This document shows positions 10,124 through 17,691 of a DNA stretch of 64,000 nt, one piece after another. Source of the DNA: CAZYMF01 sp964648215 (GTDB lineage Bacteria > Desulfobacterota > Binatia > HRBIN30 > JACQVA1); contig CAZYMF010000005.1 in NCBI GenBank assembly GCA_964648215.1, forward strand, positions 8,303 to 72,302. Reading direction: 5' to 3'. Both the position numbers and the translations under genes were made by a program. Position 1 is the first letter of the stretch. Each line of letters begins with the position of its first letter. The notes below the pieces were generated by a model. The model was not told the DNA's origin. It searched no databases and was given only the letters and a program-made list of their open reading frames with translations.

Positions 10124-10651
10124 ATGAGAATGAAATGGATCGCAGGGGTCGTACTGCTGGGCCTGATGGCTTCGCCGGTGCTGGCCGACAATGTGAAGAT
10201 CGGCTACGTCGATCTGCAGCGGGCGTTGAACGAGTCGAACGCGGGCAAGCGCGCGCGCGACGAGTTCAAGTCCCAGGTCGACAAGGCGCAGGCGTCGCTC
10301 AAGAAGCAGAAGGACGAGGTCGACGCGCTGCGCGAGCAGCTCGCGAAGAAGTCGATGGTGATGAAGGACGAGGAGCGCAGCAACCTGGAGAAGGAGCTCG
10401 CCCGCAAGGGTCGCGACTTCGAGCGCGCCTACAAGGACTCGCAGAGCGATCTGCAAGCGAAGGACAACGAGCTGACGGCCGGCATCCTGCGGGGCCTGCA
10501 GAAGGTGATCAAGCGGTACGGCGACAAGGAGGGCTACACCCTGATTCTGGAGAACTCCAGCAACGCGGTGCTCTACAGCGCCAAGGACGCCGATCTGACC
10601 GACACCATCGTCAAGCTCTACAACGCTCGGGGTGACAAGGGGAAGGATTGA
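10124..10651 (+). CDS. skp: Periplasmic chaperone Skp/OmpH
   Basis: 175 residues: a signal peptide (cleavage after VLA, about residue 22), a short beta strand (KIGYVDLQRALNES), then a long Lys/Glu-rich coiled-coil arm (about 50-125). The C-terminal strand-helix returns to the trimerisation core. Skp trimers hold unfolded outer-membrane proteins for BamA, the gene just upstream. The stop TGA overlaps the fabZ start codon by one base. Here lpxD would normally lie between skp and fabZ, and it is missing. Confidence 0.9.
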   Translation: MRMKWIAGVVLLGLMASPVLADNVKIGYVDLQRALNESNAGKRARDEFKSQVDKAQASLKKQKDEVDALREQLAKKSMVMKDEERSNLEKELARKGRDFERAYKDSQSDLQAKDNELTAGILRGLQKVIKRYGDKEGYTLILENSSNAVLYSAKDADLTDTIVKLYNARGDKGKD

Positions 10652-11115
10652 TGGGCGAGGGCGCCGGGGGTTTTGATCATCACGAGATCGCCGCGCTGCT
10701 GCCGCACCGGTACCCGTTTCAGTTCGTCGATCGGGTCCTCGAGTTCGTCGACCGGGAACGCATCGTCGCGATCAAGAATCTCTCCTTGCTCGATCCCTTC
10801 TTTCGCGGTCATTTCCCCGGCAACCCGGTCATGCCGGGCGTGCTGATCTGTGAAGCCCTGGCCCAGACCGGCGCTCTGCTCGCGCATCGCTCGACCGACG
10901 GCGTGCCGCCCGACGCGGGCGTCGTGCTCAGCGGCCTGGACAACGTGCGTTTTCGCCGGCCGGTGGTCCCCGGAGACCAGCTGCGCCTGGAGGTGAACAT
11001 CGTCCGCGTCCACCGGCCGCTGTGGCGGTTGCGCGGCAGGGCACTGGTCGAGGGACAGCTGGCGGCGGAAGCGCACATCCTCGCCATGGAAGTCAGCCGC
11101 AGCCGGCGGGCCTGA
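10651..11115 (+). CDS. fabZ: 3-hydroxyacyl-[ACP] dehydratase FabZ
   Basis: Dehydrates beta-hydroxyacyl-ACP in fatty-acid elongation and so competes with LpxA for hydroxyacyl-ACP. 154 residues, a hot-dog fold. The catalytic motif HFPGNPVMPG has His54, with Glu68 in LICEALAQ. The N-terminal ALLPHRYPFQFVDRV is typical of the family. ATG at 10651 overlaps the skp stop and has a purine-rich GGGGAAGGA just upstream. An in-frame TTG at 10648 also exists. Confidence 0.95.
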   Translation: MGEGAGGFDHHEIAALLPHRYPFQFVDRVLEFVDRERIVAIKNLSLLDPFFRGHFPGNPVMPGVLICEALAQTGALLAHRSTDGVPPDAGVVLSGLDNVRFRRPVVPGDQLRLEVNIVRVHRPLWRLRGRALVEGQLAAEAHILAMEVSRSRRA

Positions 11116-11135
11116 GAGCGGACGGCAGGCAGACG

Positions 11136-12023
11136 ATGAGAGCCACCCCAGCCAAGGTCAAGACGCGCAAGCCCGCCGCCAAGCGGGCGGCGCGGCCGAA
11201 AAGGCGAAGCGCCAGGGACATCCACCCCACGGCCGTGGTCGCACGCGGCGCTGAGCTCGCCGACGGAGTCCGCATCGGACCGTATGTCATCATCGGCCCA
11301 GGGGTGCGCCTGGGCGCCGGCACCCGCGTCGGCCCGCACGCGGTGATCGAGGGACACACCACCATCGGCGAGGAAAACGTGATCTTCCAGTTCGCGGCCA
11401 TCGGGGCGATCACTCCCGACCTGAAATATCGCGGGGAGGACAGCCAGCTGATCATCGGCAACCGCAACAGCATTCGCGAGTTCGCCACGCTCCATCCCGG
11501 CACCGCCGTCGGCGGTATGATCACTCGCATCGGCGACGACAACCTGTGCATGCCGTACAGCCACGTGGCGCACGACTGCCGCCTCGGCAGCCACATCGTC
11601 ATGGCCAACGGTGCCCAGCTGGGCGGCCACGTCACCGTTCAGGACTACGCCGTGTTCGGCGCCCTGGTCGGCGTGCATCAATTCTCGACCGTGGGCGAGT
11701 CGGCGATGCTCGGCGCCGGCGCCATGGTGCCCCTGGACGTGCCGCCGTTCTGCAGCGCCGCCGGCGACCGGGCCGTGCTGCATGGCCTCAATCTCATCGG
11801 TCTGCAGCGGCGCGGCTTTGCCCCGGAGACGATCCGTACCCTCAAGCGCGCCTACCGCATCATGTTTCGCTCCGGCCTCAAGGTGTCCGAGGCGGCGGCG
11901 CGCAGCCGCGCCGAGCTGCCGCCGAGCCCCGAGGTCGAACGCTTCCTCGGCTTCATCGAGGGTTCCGCACGCGGCGTTTGCCGGCCGGCCGGCCCGGCCT
12001 CGGGCGCCGAGGGCGAGGACTGA
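11136..12023 (+). CDS. lpxA: UDP-GlcNAc O-acyltransferase LpxA with basic N-terminal extension
   Basis: First step of lipid A synthesis: transfers a hydroxyacyl chain from ACP to UDP-sugar. About 295 residues. The left-handed beta-helix hexapeptide repeats run from about residue 29 to 215 (IHPTAVVARGAELADGVRI onward). The C-terminal helical domain contains GLNLIGLQRRGFAPETI, a strong LpxA signature. The His-containing MPYSHVAHDC segment matches the active-site region. Residues 1-28 form a Lys/Arg/Ala-rich extension (MRATPAKVKTRKPAAKRAAR) not present in ordinary LpxA. A later start near residue 26 has no good initiation codon. It ends just before a GC-rich hairpin. Confidence 0.93.
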   Translation: MRATPAKVKTRKPAAKRAARPKRRSARDIHPTAVVARGAELADGVRIGPYVIIGPGVRLGAGTRVGPHAVIEGHTTIGEENVIFQFAAIGAITPDLKYRGEDSQLIIGNRNSIREFATLHPGTAVGGMITRIGDDNLCMPYSHVAHDCRLGSHIVMANGAQLGGHVTVQDYAVFGALVGVHQFSTVGESAMLGAGAMVPLDVPPFCSAAGDRAVLHGLNLIGLQRRGFAPETIRTLKRAYRIMFRSGLKVSEAAARSRAELPPSPEVERFLGFIEGSARGVCRPAGPASGAEGED

Positions 12024-12043
12024 GCGCCGGCTTCGCCCGGCGC
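12024..12043 (+). terminator. Hairpin between lpxA and lpxI
   Basis: GCGCCGG (12024-12030) and CCGGCGC (12037-12043) can form a 7-bp GC stem with loop CTTCGC, immediately after the lpxA stop. There is no T run, so it is more likely an mRNA-stabilising or attenuating hairpin than a full terminator. Confidence 0.4.
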
Positions 12044-12068
12044 GGCGGGGCTGCTACGCTGTCGCTCG

Positions 12069-12884
12069 ATGGAGTGGGTCGGACTAATCGCTGGGAACGG
12101 GCGTTTCCCCTTGATTTTCGCGGAAAGTGCCCGGGCCTCCGGCCTCGCCGTGGTGGCCGTGGCCCACGAGGGCGAGACCTTGCCCGAGCTGGCGCCGCTG
12201 GTAGACAACATCACCTGGATCAAGGTGGGACAGCTCGAGCGCATGATCGAGGCCTTCCGCCAGCATCATGTCCGGCGCGCCGTGATGGCCGGCGGGTTGC
12301 GCAAGGCGGCGCTGCTCGAGCACTTTGCCCCCGACGAGCGCGGCACGCGCTTTCTCGCCGGGTTGACCGCGTTCTCCGACGACGCGCTGCTGCGCGGACT
12401 GGCGACGGAGCTGGAGAGCGAAGGGATCAGCGTCGTCGATTCCGCACCCTTCTTGCGCTCGATCCTGGCGGAGCACGGGTCGCTGGCCGGGGGCGAACCG
12501 ACGGACGAGCAGTGGCGCGACATCCGCTTCGGCGTCGAGGTCGCCAAGGCCGTCGGCCGCTTCGACATCGGCCAGAGCGTCGTCGTGCGCTCGGGCATGG
12601 TCCTGGCGGTCGAGGCCATCGAAGGCACCGACGCCGCGATCCGGCGCGCCGGCGTCCTCGGCGGTCGCGGCGCCGTTGCCGTGAAGGTGAGCAAGCCCGG
12701 CCAGGACCTGCGCTTCGACATGCCGGCCGTCGGACCCGGAACGGTGGCGGTGGCGCGAGAGGCCGGGATCGCCGTGCTGGCCCTGGAAGCCGACAAGACG
12801 CTGCTGCTCGACAAAGCCCAGTTCCTGGCCGATGCCCGCGCCGCTGATCTGGTGGTGGTCGGCGTCGCGAGTCCGGAGAAATGA
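12069..12884 (+). CDS. lpxI: UDP-2,3-diacylglucosamine pyrophosphatase LpxI
   Basis: Hydrolyses UDP-2,3-diacylglucosamine to lipid X and UMP, replacing LpxH in Alphaproteobacteria and many Deltaproteobacteria. 271 residues, normal length (DUF1009). The N-terminal domain starts MEWVGLIAGNGRFPLIFAE. The C-terminal catalytic domain has IGQSVVVRSGMVLAVEAIEG, TDAAIRR, and KVSKPGQDLRFD with the conserved Asp residues. It overlaps the next gene by 4 bases (ATGA), consistent with coupling. No lpxH is seen in this window, which fits the use of LpxI. Confidence 0.94.
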   Translation: MEWVGLIAGNGRFPLIFAESARASGLAVVAVAHEGETLPELAPLVDNITWIKVGQLERMIEAFRQHHVRRAVMAGGLRKAALLEHFAPDERGTRFLAGLTAFSDDALLRGLATELESEGISVVDSAPFLRSILAEHGSLAGGEPTDEQWRDIRFGVEVAKAVGRFDIGQSVVVRSGMVLAVEAIEGTDAAIRRAGVLGGRGAVAVKVSKPGQDLRFDMPAVGPGTVAVAREAGIAVLALEADKTLLLDKAQFLADARAADLVVVGVASPEK

Positions 12885-13825
12885 CCGCTCCGGGACGCAA
12901 GCTGCGCGCCGCGGTGATCGGCGCGGGCTACCTCGGCCCCTTTCACGCCGAGAAGTACTCCGGTCTCGCCACCGTCGATCTCGTCGGCGTCGTCGACATC
13001 GACGGCTCCCGATCGGCGGAGCTCGCGGGGCGGCTGGGGACCCGAGCCTTCACCGACTACCGCGAGCTGTTCGGCAAGGTCGACTGCGTCAGTCTCGCGG
13101 TGCCGACGCCGGCTCACGGCGGCATCGGCAAGGACCTCCTTGTCCACGGCATCGACGTGCTGGTGGAGAAACCGGTCACCGCCACCGTGGCCGAGGGCCG
13201 CGAGCTGGTGGCGCTCGCCGAGAAGCACGGGCGCATTCTGCAGGTCGGTCATCTCGAGCGCTTCAATCCCGCCATTCGCTCCCTGGGCGGCGTGTTGACG
13301 CGGCCGCGTTTCATCGAGTGCCACCGCCTGGCGTCGTTCATCGAGCGCGGTACCGAGGTGGACGTCATCCTCGACCTCATGATCCACGATCTCGACGTCA
13401 TCCTCAGCGTGGTTCCGGGCGAGATCGAGCGCGTCGAGGCGGTCGGCGTGCCGGTGCTGACCGGGCAGATCGACATCGCCAACGCGCGGCTGCGCTTCGA
13501 GAGTGGTTGCATCGCCAACGTGACCGCCAGCCGGGTGGCGACCAAGCGCGAGCGCAAGATCCGCTTCTTCCAGGCCGATACCTACGTCTCGGTGGATTAC
13601 GACGCCAAGCGGGTGCGGGTGTATCGCCGGCGGCACCAGGAGACGGGTGCGCCGGAGATCGACGTCGCCGAGCAGCAGTTTCCTACCAGCGACGCATTGC
13701 TCGCCGAGGTCACGGACTTCGTCGAAGCGGTACGCGAGCGGCGTCCGCCGGTGGTCGACGGTCGCGCCGCCTTGCGCGCCCTCGAGGTCGCCCAGCTCAT
13801 CAAGGATTCGCTGGAGACCGTATGA
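12881..13825 (+). CDS. Gfo/Idh/MocA-family oxidoreductase in the lipid A operon
   Basis: 314 residues. An N-terminal Rossmann fold (AVIGAGYLGPFHAEKY, then DIDGSRSAELAGRLG) binds NAD(P). The conserved EKPVT motif lies near residue 93, and the C-terminal alpha/beta domain has HLERFNPAI and IHDLDVILS. The gene sits between lpxI and lpxB with 4-base overlaps on both sides. By family and position it resembles GnnA, the UDP-GlcNAc 3-dehydrogenase that with aminotransferase GnnB makes UDP-GlcNAc3N for amide-linked lipid A. No GnnB is present in this window, so the GnnA role is inference. Confidence 0.8.
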   Translation: MTAPGRKLRAAVIGAGYLGPFHAEKYSGLATVDLVGVVDIDGSRSAELAGRLGTRAFTDYRELFGKVDCVSLAVPTPAHGGIGKDLLVHGIDVLVEKPVTATVAEGRELVALAEKHGRILQVGHLERFNPAIRSLGGVLTRPRFIECHRLASFIERGTEVDVILDLMIHDLDVILSVVPGEIERVEAVGVPVLTGQIDIANARLRFESGCIANVTASRVATKRERKIRFFQADTYVSVDYDAKRVRVYRRRHQETGAPEIDVAEQQFPTSDALLAEVTDFVEAVRERRPPVVDGRAALRALEVAQLIKDSLETV

Positions 13826-14982
13826 GCGAGTCGCCACCGATGGCCGGCCCGCAGCCGGCGGGGAGCGCGAAACGTGTCCTCCTGGTGGCCGGCGAGGCCT
13901 CCGGCGATCTCCACGCCGCGGCGCTGGTGGATGCCGTGCGCCAGGCGGATCCGTCAGTGGAGTTTTGGGGAGTCGGCGGCCAGCACCTGCGAACCGCGGG
14001 AATGCACGTGCTCGTCGATACGGCGCACGTCGCCACCATGGGACTGACCGAAACCTTCGGCATGCTCGGGCGGCTCGTGGGAACGTACCGTCGGCTGCTC
14101 CGCTTTCTCGACGAGCAGAAGCCCGCGCTGGTGATTCTGGTCGACTATCCGGAGTTCAATTTGCTGCTCGCGCGCCAGGCCAAGCGGCGGGGCATTCGCG
14201 TGTTCTACTTCATCGGGCCGCAGGTGTGGGCGTGGCGGCGTGGCCGCGTGCGCAAGATCGTGCAGCGGGTCGACCGCATGGCGGTGGTGTTTCCCTTCGA
14301 GCCCGAACTCTACAACAACGGCCGGGCGGTGGCCGAGTTCGTCGGCCATCCGCTGCTCGATCGCGTTCGCGTGACGCGGACGCGCGAGGAAACCTTGGCC
14401 CGCCACGGTCTCGACCCGCAGCGGCGCACCCTCGCCATCTTGCCGGGAAGCCGCAAGAAGGAGGTCCGCTATCTTCTGGAGCCGAGCTTGGTGGCGGCGC
14501 GGCGGCTGGTGGACGAGGACGGCTGGCAGGCGATCGTGGCCCTGGCGCCGACCCTGACGGCGGCGGATCTGCGGGCGACGTTGGGGCGGGAGGTCGCGCT
14601 GCCGGTGGCGATCGACGACACGTACAACGTGGTGAACGCGGCCGACGCCGCGCTGGTGGCCTCGGGCACGGCGACGCTGGAGACGGTCCTGCTGGGCTGC
14701 CCGATGGTGATCATGTACCGCGTCTCGCCGTTCACCTTTGCCGTCGCGCGGCGCCTGGTGGATGTCGAAGCGATCGGCATGCCCAACATCATCCTCGGCC
14801 GCAAGGTGTTTCCCGAGCTGATCCAGAACGAGGTCACCCCGGAGCGTCTGGTGGCGGCCGTGCGCGAGCTGCAGGGCCATGGCCAGGAGCAGCGCGCGGC
14901 GCTGGCGGTCGTCCGCGAGCGTCTGGGAGGGCCGGGGGCAGCGCAACGGGCGGCCGCCATGGTATTGGAGCTGCTGCAATGA
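13822..14982 (+). CDS. lpxB: Lipid A disaccharide synthase
   Basis: Joins UDP-2,3-diacylglucosamine and lipid X into the lipid A disaccharide at the inner-membrane face. 386 residues. The N-terminal signature VAGEASGDLHAAAL, then FWGVGGQHLRTAGM, YFIGPQVWAWRRGR and VFPFEPELY are all typical of LpxB. The C-terminal donor-binding half has ILPGSRKKEVR and VASGTATLETVLLGCPMV. It starts at ATG 13822 inside the end of the upstream oxidoreductase gene (ATGA overlap) and ends overlapping msbA by 4 bases. Confidence 0.96.
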   Translation: MSESPPMAGPQPAGSAKRVLLVAGEASGDLHAAALVDAVRQADPSVEFWGVGGQHLRTAGMHVLVDTAHVATMGLTETFGMLGRLVGTYRRLLRFLDEQKPALVILVDYPEFNLLLARQAKRRGIRVFYFIGPQVWAWRRGRVRKIVQRVDRMAVVFPFEPELYNNGRAVAEFVGHPLLDRVRVTRTREETLARHGLDPQRRTLAILPGSRKKEVRYLLEPSLVAARRLVDEDGWQAIVALAPTLTAADLRATLGREVALPVAIDDTYNVVNAADAALVASGTATLETVLLGCPMVIMYRVSPFTFAVARRLVDVEAIGMPNIILGRKVFPELIQNEVTPERLVAAVRELQGHGQEQRAALAVVRERLGGPGAAQRAAAMVLELLQ

Positions 14983-16733
14983 ATGCCCTCTACCGCCGGC
15001 TGCTGACCTACCTGCGACCCTACGTGTGGCCGTACTTCGCCCTCGCCATGGTGTGCATGGTCCTCTACAGCAGCACCAACGGGGTGATGCCGCTGCTGGT
15101 GCGGCACATCTTCGACGACGTGTTCAGCAACAAGGACGCGTTCGCCCTGAGGGTGCTCCCGATCATCATCATCGGGGTGTTCGTGGCCCGCGGCGTCTTC
15201 GGCTTCGGCAGCACGTATCTCACCGAGTACGTCGGCCAGCGCATCATCGCCGACCTGCGCAACCAGCTCAACGACCACGTCCAGCACCTCTCTCTGTCCT
15301 TCTTCAACCGCACCCCCACGGGGACCATCCTGTCGCGCATCACCAACGACGTGGCCCTGGTCCGCTCGGCGCTGACCGACGCGGTGGCCTCGATTCTGAA
15401 GGACGGGACCTCGTTGCTGGTCCTCGTGGCGGTCGCTTTCTGGCAGGACTGGTTGCTGTCGCTGATCGCCTTCGTCGTCTTTCCCGCCTCGGTGCTGCCA
15501 ATGATCCGCCTCTCCAAGCGCCTGCGCGGCTTCAGCCGCAAGGGGCAGGTGTCGATGGCCAACCTGACGGTGCTGCTGCAGGAGACGGTGCAGGGAAGCC
15601 GGGTGGTCCGCGCCTTCGGCATGGAGGACTACGAGCAACGCCGCTTCGCCGCGGAGAACGATCGCCTGTTCAAGTTGGCGATGAAGGCGACGTGGATTCG
15701 GGCCTTCACCAACCCGATGATGGAGATCCTGGCGGCCTTCGGCATCGCCGGGGTGGTTTTCTACGGCGGCCACAGCGTCATCGAGGGCGGGCGCACGCAG
15801 GGCGCCTTTCTCGCCTTTCTCACGGCGTTGTTCCTGCTCTACGATCCCTTCAAGGCGCTGGCGAAGACCAACAACGTGATCCAGCAAGGCCTGGCGGCCG
15901 CCGAGCGCGTGTTCGAGTTTCTCGACTCCCAGACCGATGTGCCGGACAAGCCGGGGGGACGCGCTCTGGGTTTGGTGAGTGGGGGCATCACCTTCGAGCA
16001 GGTCGGCTTTCGCTACGAGCACGACATGGTTTTGAAAGACGTGAACCTGCGTATCGGGCGCGGGGAGGTGGTGGCCCTGGTGGGCATGAGCGGCGGTGGC
16101 AAGAGCACGCTGGCCGATCTGCTGCTGCGCTTCTACGACGTCGCCGCAGGAACCATCACCATCGACGGCATCGACATTCGCGACTACAGCCTGCAGAGCC
16201 TGCGCGCGCAGATTGCTCTGGTCACGCAGCACACGTTCCTGTTCAACGACACCGTGCGCAACAACATCGCCTACGGCAACATCGAGTGCGGCATGCCGGC
16301 GATCGTGGCGGCGGCCAAGGCGGCCAACGCGCACGAGTTCATCGAGGCGCTGCCGAACGGCTATGATACGGTCATCGGCGAGCTCGGCTTCAAGCTCTCC
16401 GGCGGCCAGCGGCAGCGGCTGGCCATCGCCCGCGCGCTGCTGAAGAACGCGCCGATCCTGGTGCTCGACGAGGCGACCTCGGCCCTCGACAACGAGTCCG
16501 AGCGGCTGGTGCAGGTGGCGCTCGAGACGTTGATGGCCGGCCGGACCACCCTGGTGATCGCCCACCGCCTGTCGACCATCCGTCGGGCCGACCGCATCGT
16601 GGTGCTGTCGGCCGGACGCGTCGTCGAGCAAGGCACCCACGACGAGCTGTTGGCCCTCAATGCCGAGTATCGCAAGCTCCACGATCTGCAGTTTCGCGAC
16701 GACGAGCCGCCGGCCGGCAAGACGCTGCACTGA
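14979..16733 (+). CDS. msbA: Lipid A exporter MsbA (ABC transporter)
   Basis: Flips lipid A-core across the inner membrane using ATP. It is a half-transporter of 584 residues. Six membrane helices lie in about 1-320 (first WPYFALAMVCMVLYSS). The nucleotide-binding domain follows with Walker A GMSGGGKST, signature LSGGQRQRL, Walker B ILVLDEATSALD and H-loop IAHRLST. The ATG at 14979 overlaps the lpxB stop. It closes the tightly overlapping lpx run; a 200-base gap with a short tandem repeat follows. Confidence 0.93.
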   Translation: MNALYRRLLTYLRPYVWPYFALAMVCMVLYSSTNGVMPLLVRHIFDDVFSNKDAFALRVLPIIIIGVFVARGVFGFGSTYLTEYVGQRIIADLRNQLNDHVQHLSLSFFNRTPTGTILSRITNDVALVRSALTDAVASILKDGTSLLVLVAVAFWQDWLLSLIAFVVFPASVLPMIRLSKRLRGFSRKGQVSMANLTVLLQETVQGSRVVRAFGMEDYEQRRFAAENDRLFKLAMKATWIRAFTNPMMEILAAFGIAGVVFYGGHSVIEGGRTQGAFLAFLTALFLLYDPFKALAKTNNVIQQGLAAAERVFEFLDSQTDVPDKPGGRALGLVSGGITFEQVGFRYEHDMVLKDVNLRIGRGEVVALVGMSGGGKSTLADLLLRFYDVAAGTITIDGIDIRDYSLQSLRAQIALVTQHTFLFNDTVRNNIAYGNIECGMPAIVAAAKAANAHEFIEALPNGYDTVIGELGFKLSGGQRQRLAIARALLKNAPILVLDEATSALDNESERLVQVALETLMAGRTTLVIAHRLSTIRRADRIVVLSAGRVVEQGTHDELLALNAEYRKLHDLQFRDDEPPAGKTLH

Positions 16734-16799
16734 GGGGGCGGTGAGTCGCGGGGAACTGACCGTGCAGCGCAGAGAAGGTCGGTCGCGGGGGGAAATGAG

Positions 16800-16834
16800 A
16801 AACAGGAAACGGGAAACCGGAAACTGGAAACCGA
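16800..16834 (+). repeat. Five-unit tandem repeat AAACNGG
   Basis: Five consecutive 7-base units between msbA and the acyltransferase: AAACAGG, AAACGGG, AAACCGG, AAACTGG and a last AAACCGA. Only the fifth base varies among the first four units, and all four bases occur there. The rest of the 200-base gap has no gene and no T-rich terminator, apart from a T-rich patch near 16870-16905. Confidence 0.7.
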
Positions 16835-16937
16835 CCGATTCGGCTCGCCGCTTCCCCGCGCGTTGGCCCGTTTTTCATTCCCGGCTTGCTGTTTTCTCTT
16901 TTTCATTCGGCCGCGTCTGTCCGACTGAGGGCACGCC

Positions 16938-17675
16938 GTGACCAGCGCCGCCGGGCCCTCGTCCCAGCCTTCGCCCGGCAGAGCGAGACGGGGCGGCCCA
17001 ACCATGCCGGGGAAACTGCGCGAGCGACTGCTCCAGCTGTTGGTCGCCATCGCGCCGCGGCTCCTCAGCGGCGCCTTGTGGCTGCTGGCGCGAACCCTGC
17101 GGATCGAGTACGAGCACGCCGAGGAGCTGTTCGACTGCTGGGCCCGGCGCGAGCAGGTGATCATCGCCTTCTGGCACAACCGGGCGGTGTTGATGCCGCT
17201 GCCCTATCGGGGAGAAAAGCTGTGCATCATGAACAGCCAGCACCGCGACGGCGAAATCGCCACCCGCGCCCTGGAGCGCTGGGGCATCCGCTCGGTGCGC
17301 GGCTCGGCCACGCGTGGCGGGGTGGGCGGGTTCCTGCAGCTGGTGGCCGCCTACCGCGACGGCTACGACCTGGCGGTCGTTCCGGACGGGCCGCGCGGGC
17401 CCCGCTACGTGGTCAAGCCGGGGATCATCCACCTCGCCAGGGCGACCGGAGCGCGGATCTTTCCGGTCAGCTATGCCGCCTCGCGCAAGAAGCAACTGCG
17501 TAGCTGGGATCGGCTGATCATCCCGCTGCCCTGCGCCCGCGTCGCGTTGGTCGTCGGCGAGCCGCTGGCGGTCGGGCGCGATGCCGACGAGGCGCGGATC
17601 GAGAGCCAACGGATGCTGCTCGAAACGCGTCTCAGGGAGATCACGGCGGCGGCCGAGGCCCGCTTCGGTGCCTGA
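16938..17675 (+). CDS. DUF374 lysophospholipid/lipid A acyltransferase-like protein
   Basis: About 245 residues from GTG 16938, or 223 from ATG 17004. The latter places the hydrophobic N-terminus (LLQLLVAIAPRLLSGALWLL) nearer the start. DUF374 motifs are clear: FWHNRAVLMPLPY, NSQHRDGEIATRAL (acyltransferase His/Asp) and VVPDGPRGPRYVVKPG. The family belongs to the lysophospholipid acyltransferase superfamily and sits in lipid A operons, so a role in secondary acylation of lipid A is likely but unproven. It is followed 16 bases later by waaA. Confidence 0.85.
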   Translation: MTSAAGPSSQPSPGRARRGGPTMPGKLRERLLQLLVAIAPRLLSGALWLLARTLRIEYEHAEELFDCWARREQVIIAFWHNRAVLMPLPYRGEKLCIMNSQHRDGEIATRALERWGIRSVRGSATRGGVGGFLQLVAAYRDGYDLAVVPDGPRGPRYVVKPGIIHLARATGARIFPVSYAASRKKQLRSWDRLIIPLPCARVALVVGEPLAVGRDADEARIESQRMLLETRLREITAAAEARFGA

Positions 17676-17691
17676 GGCGCGCAGCGGGGAG

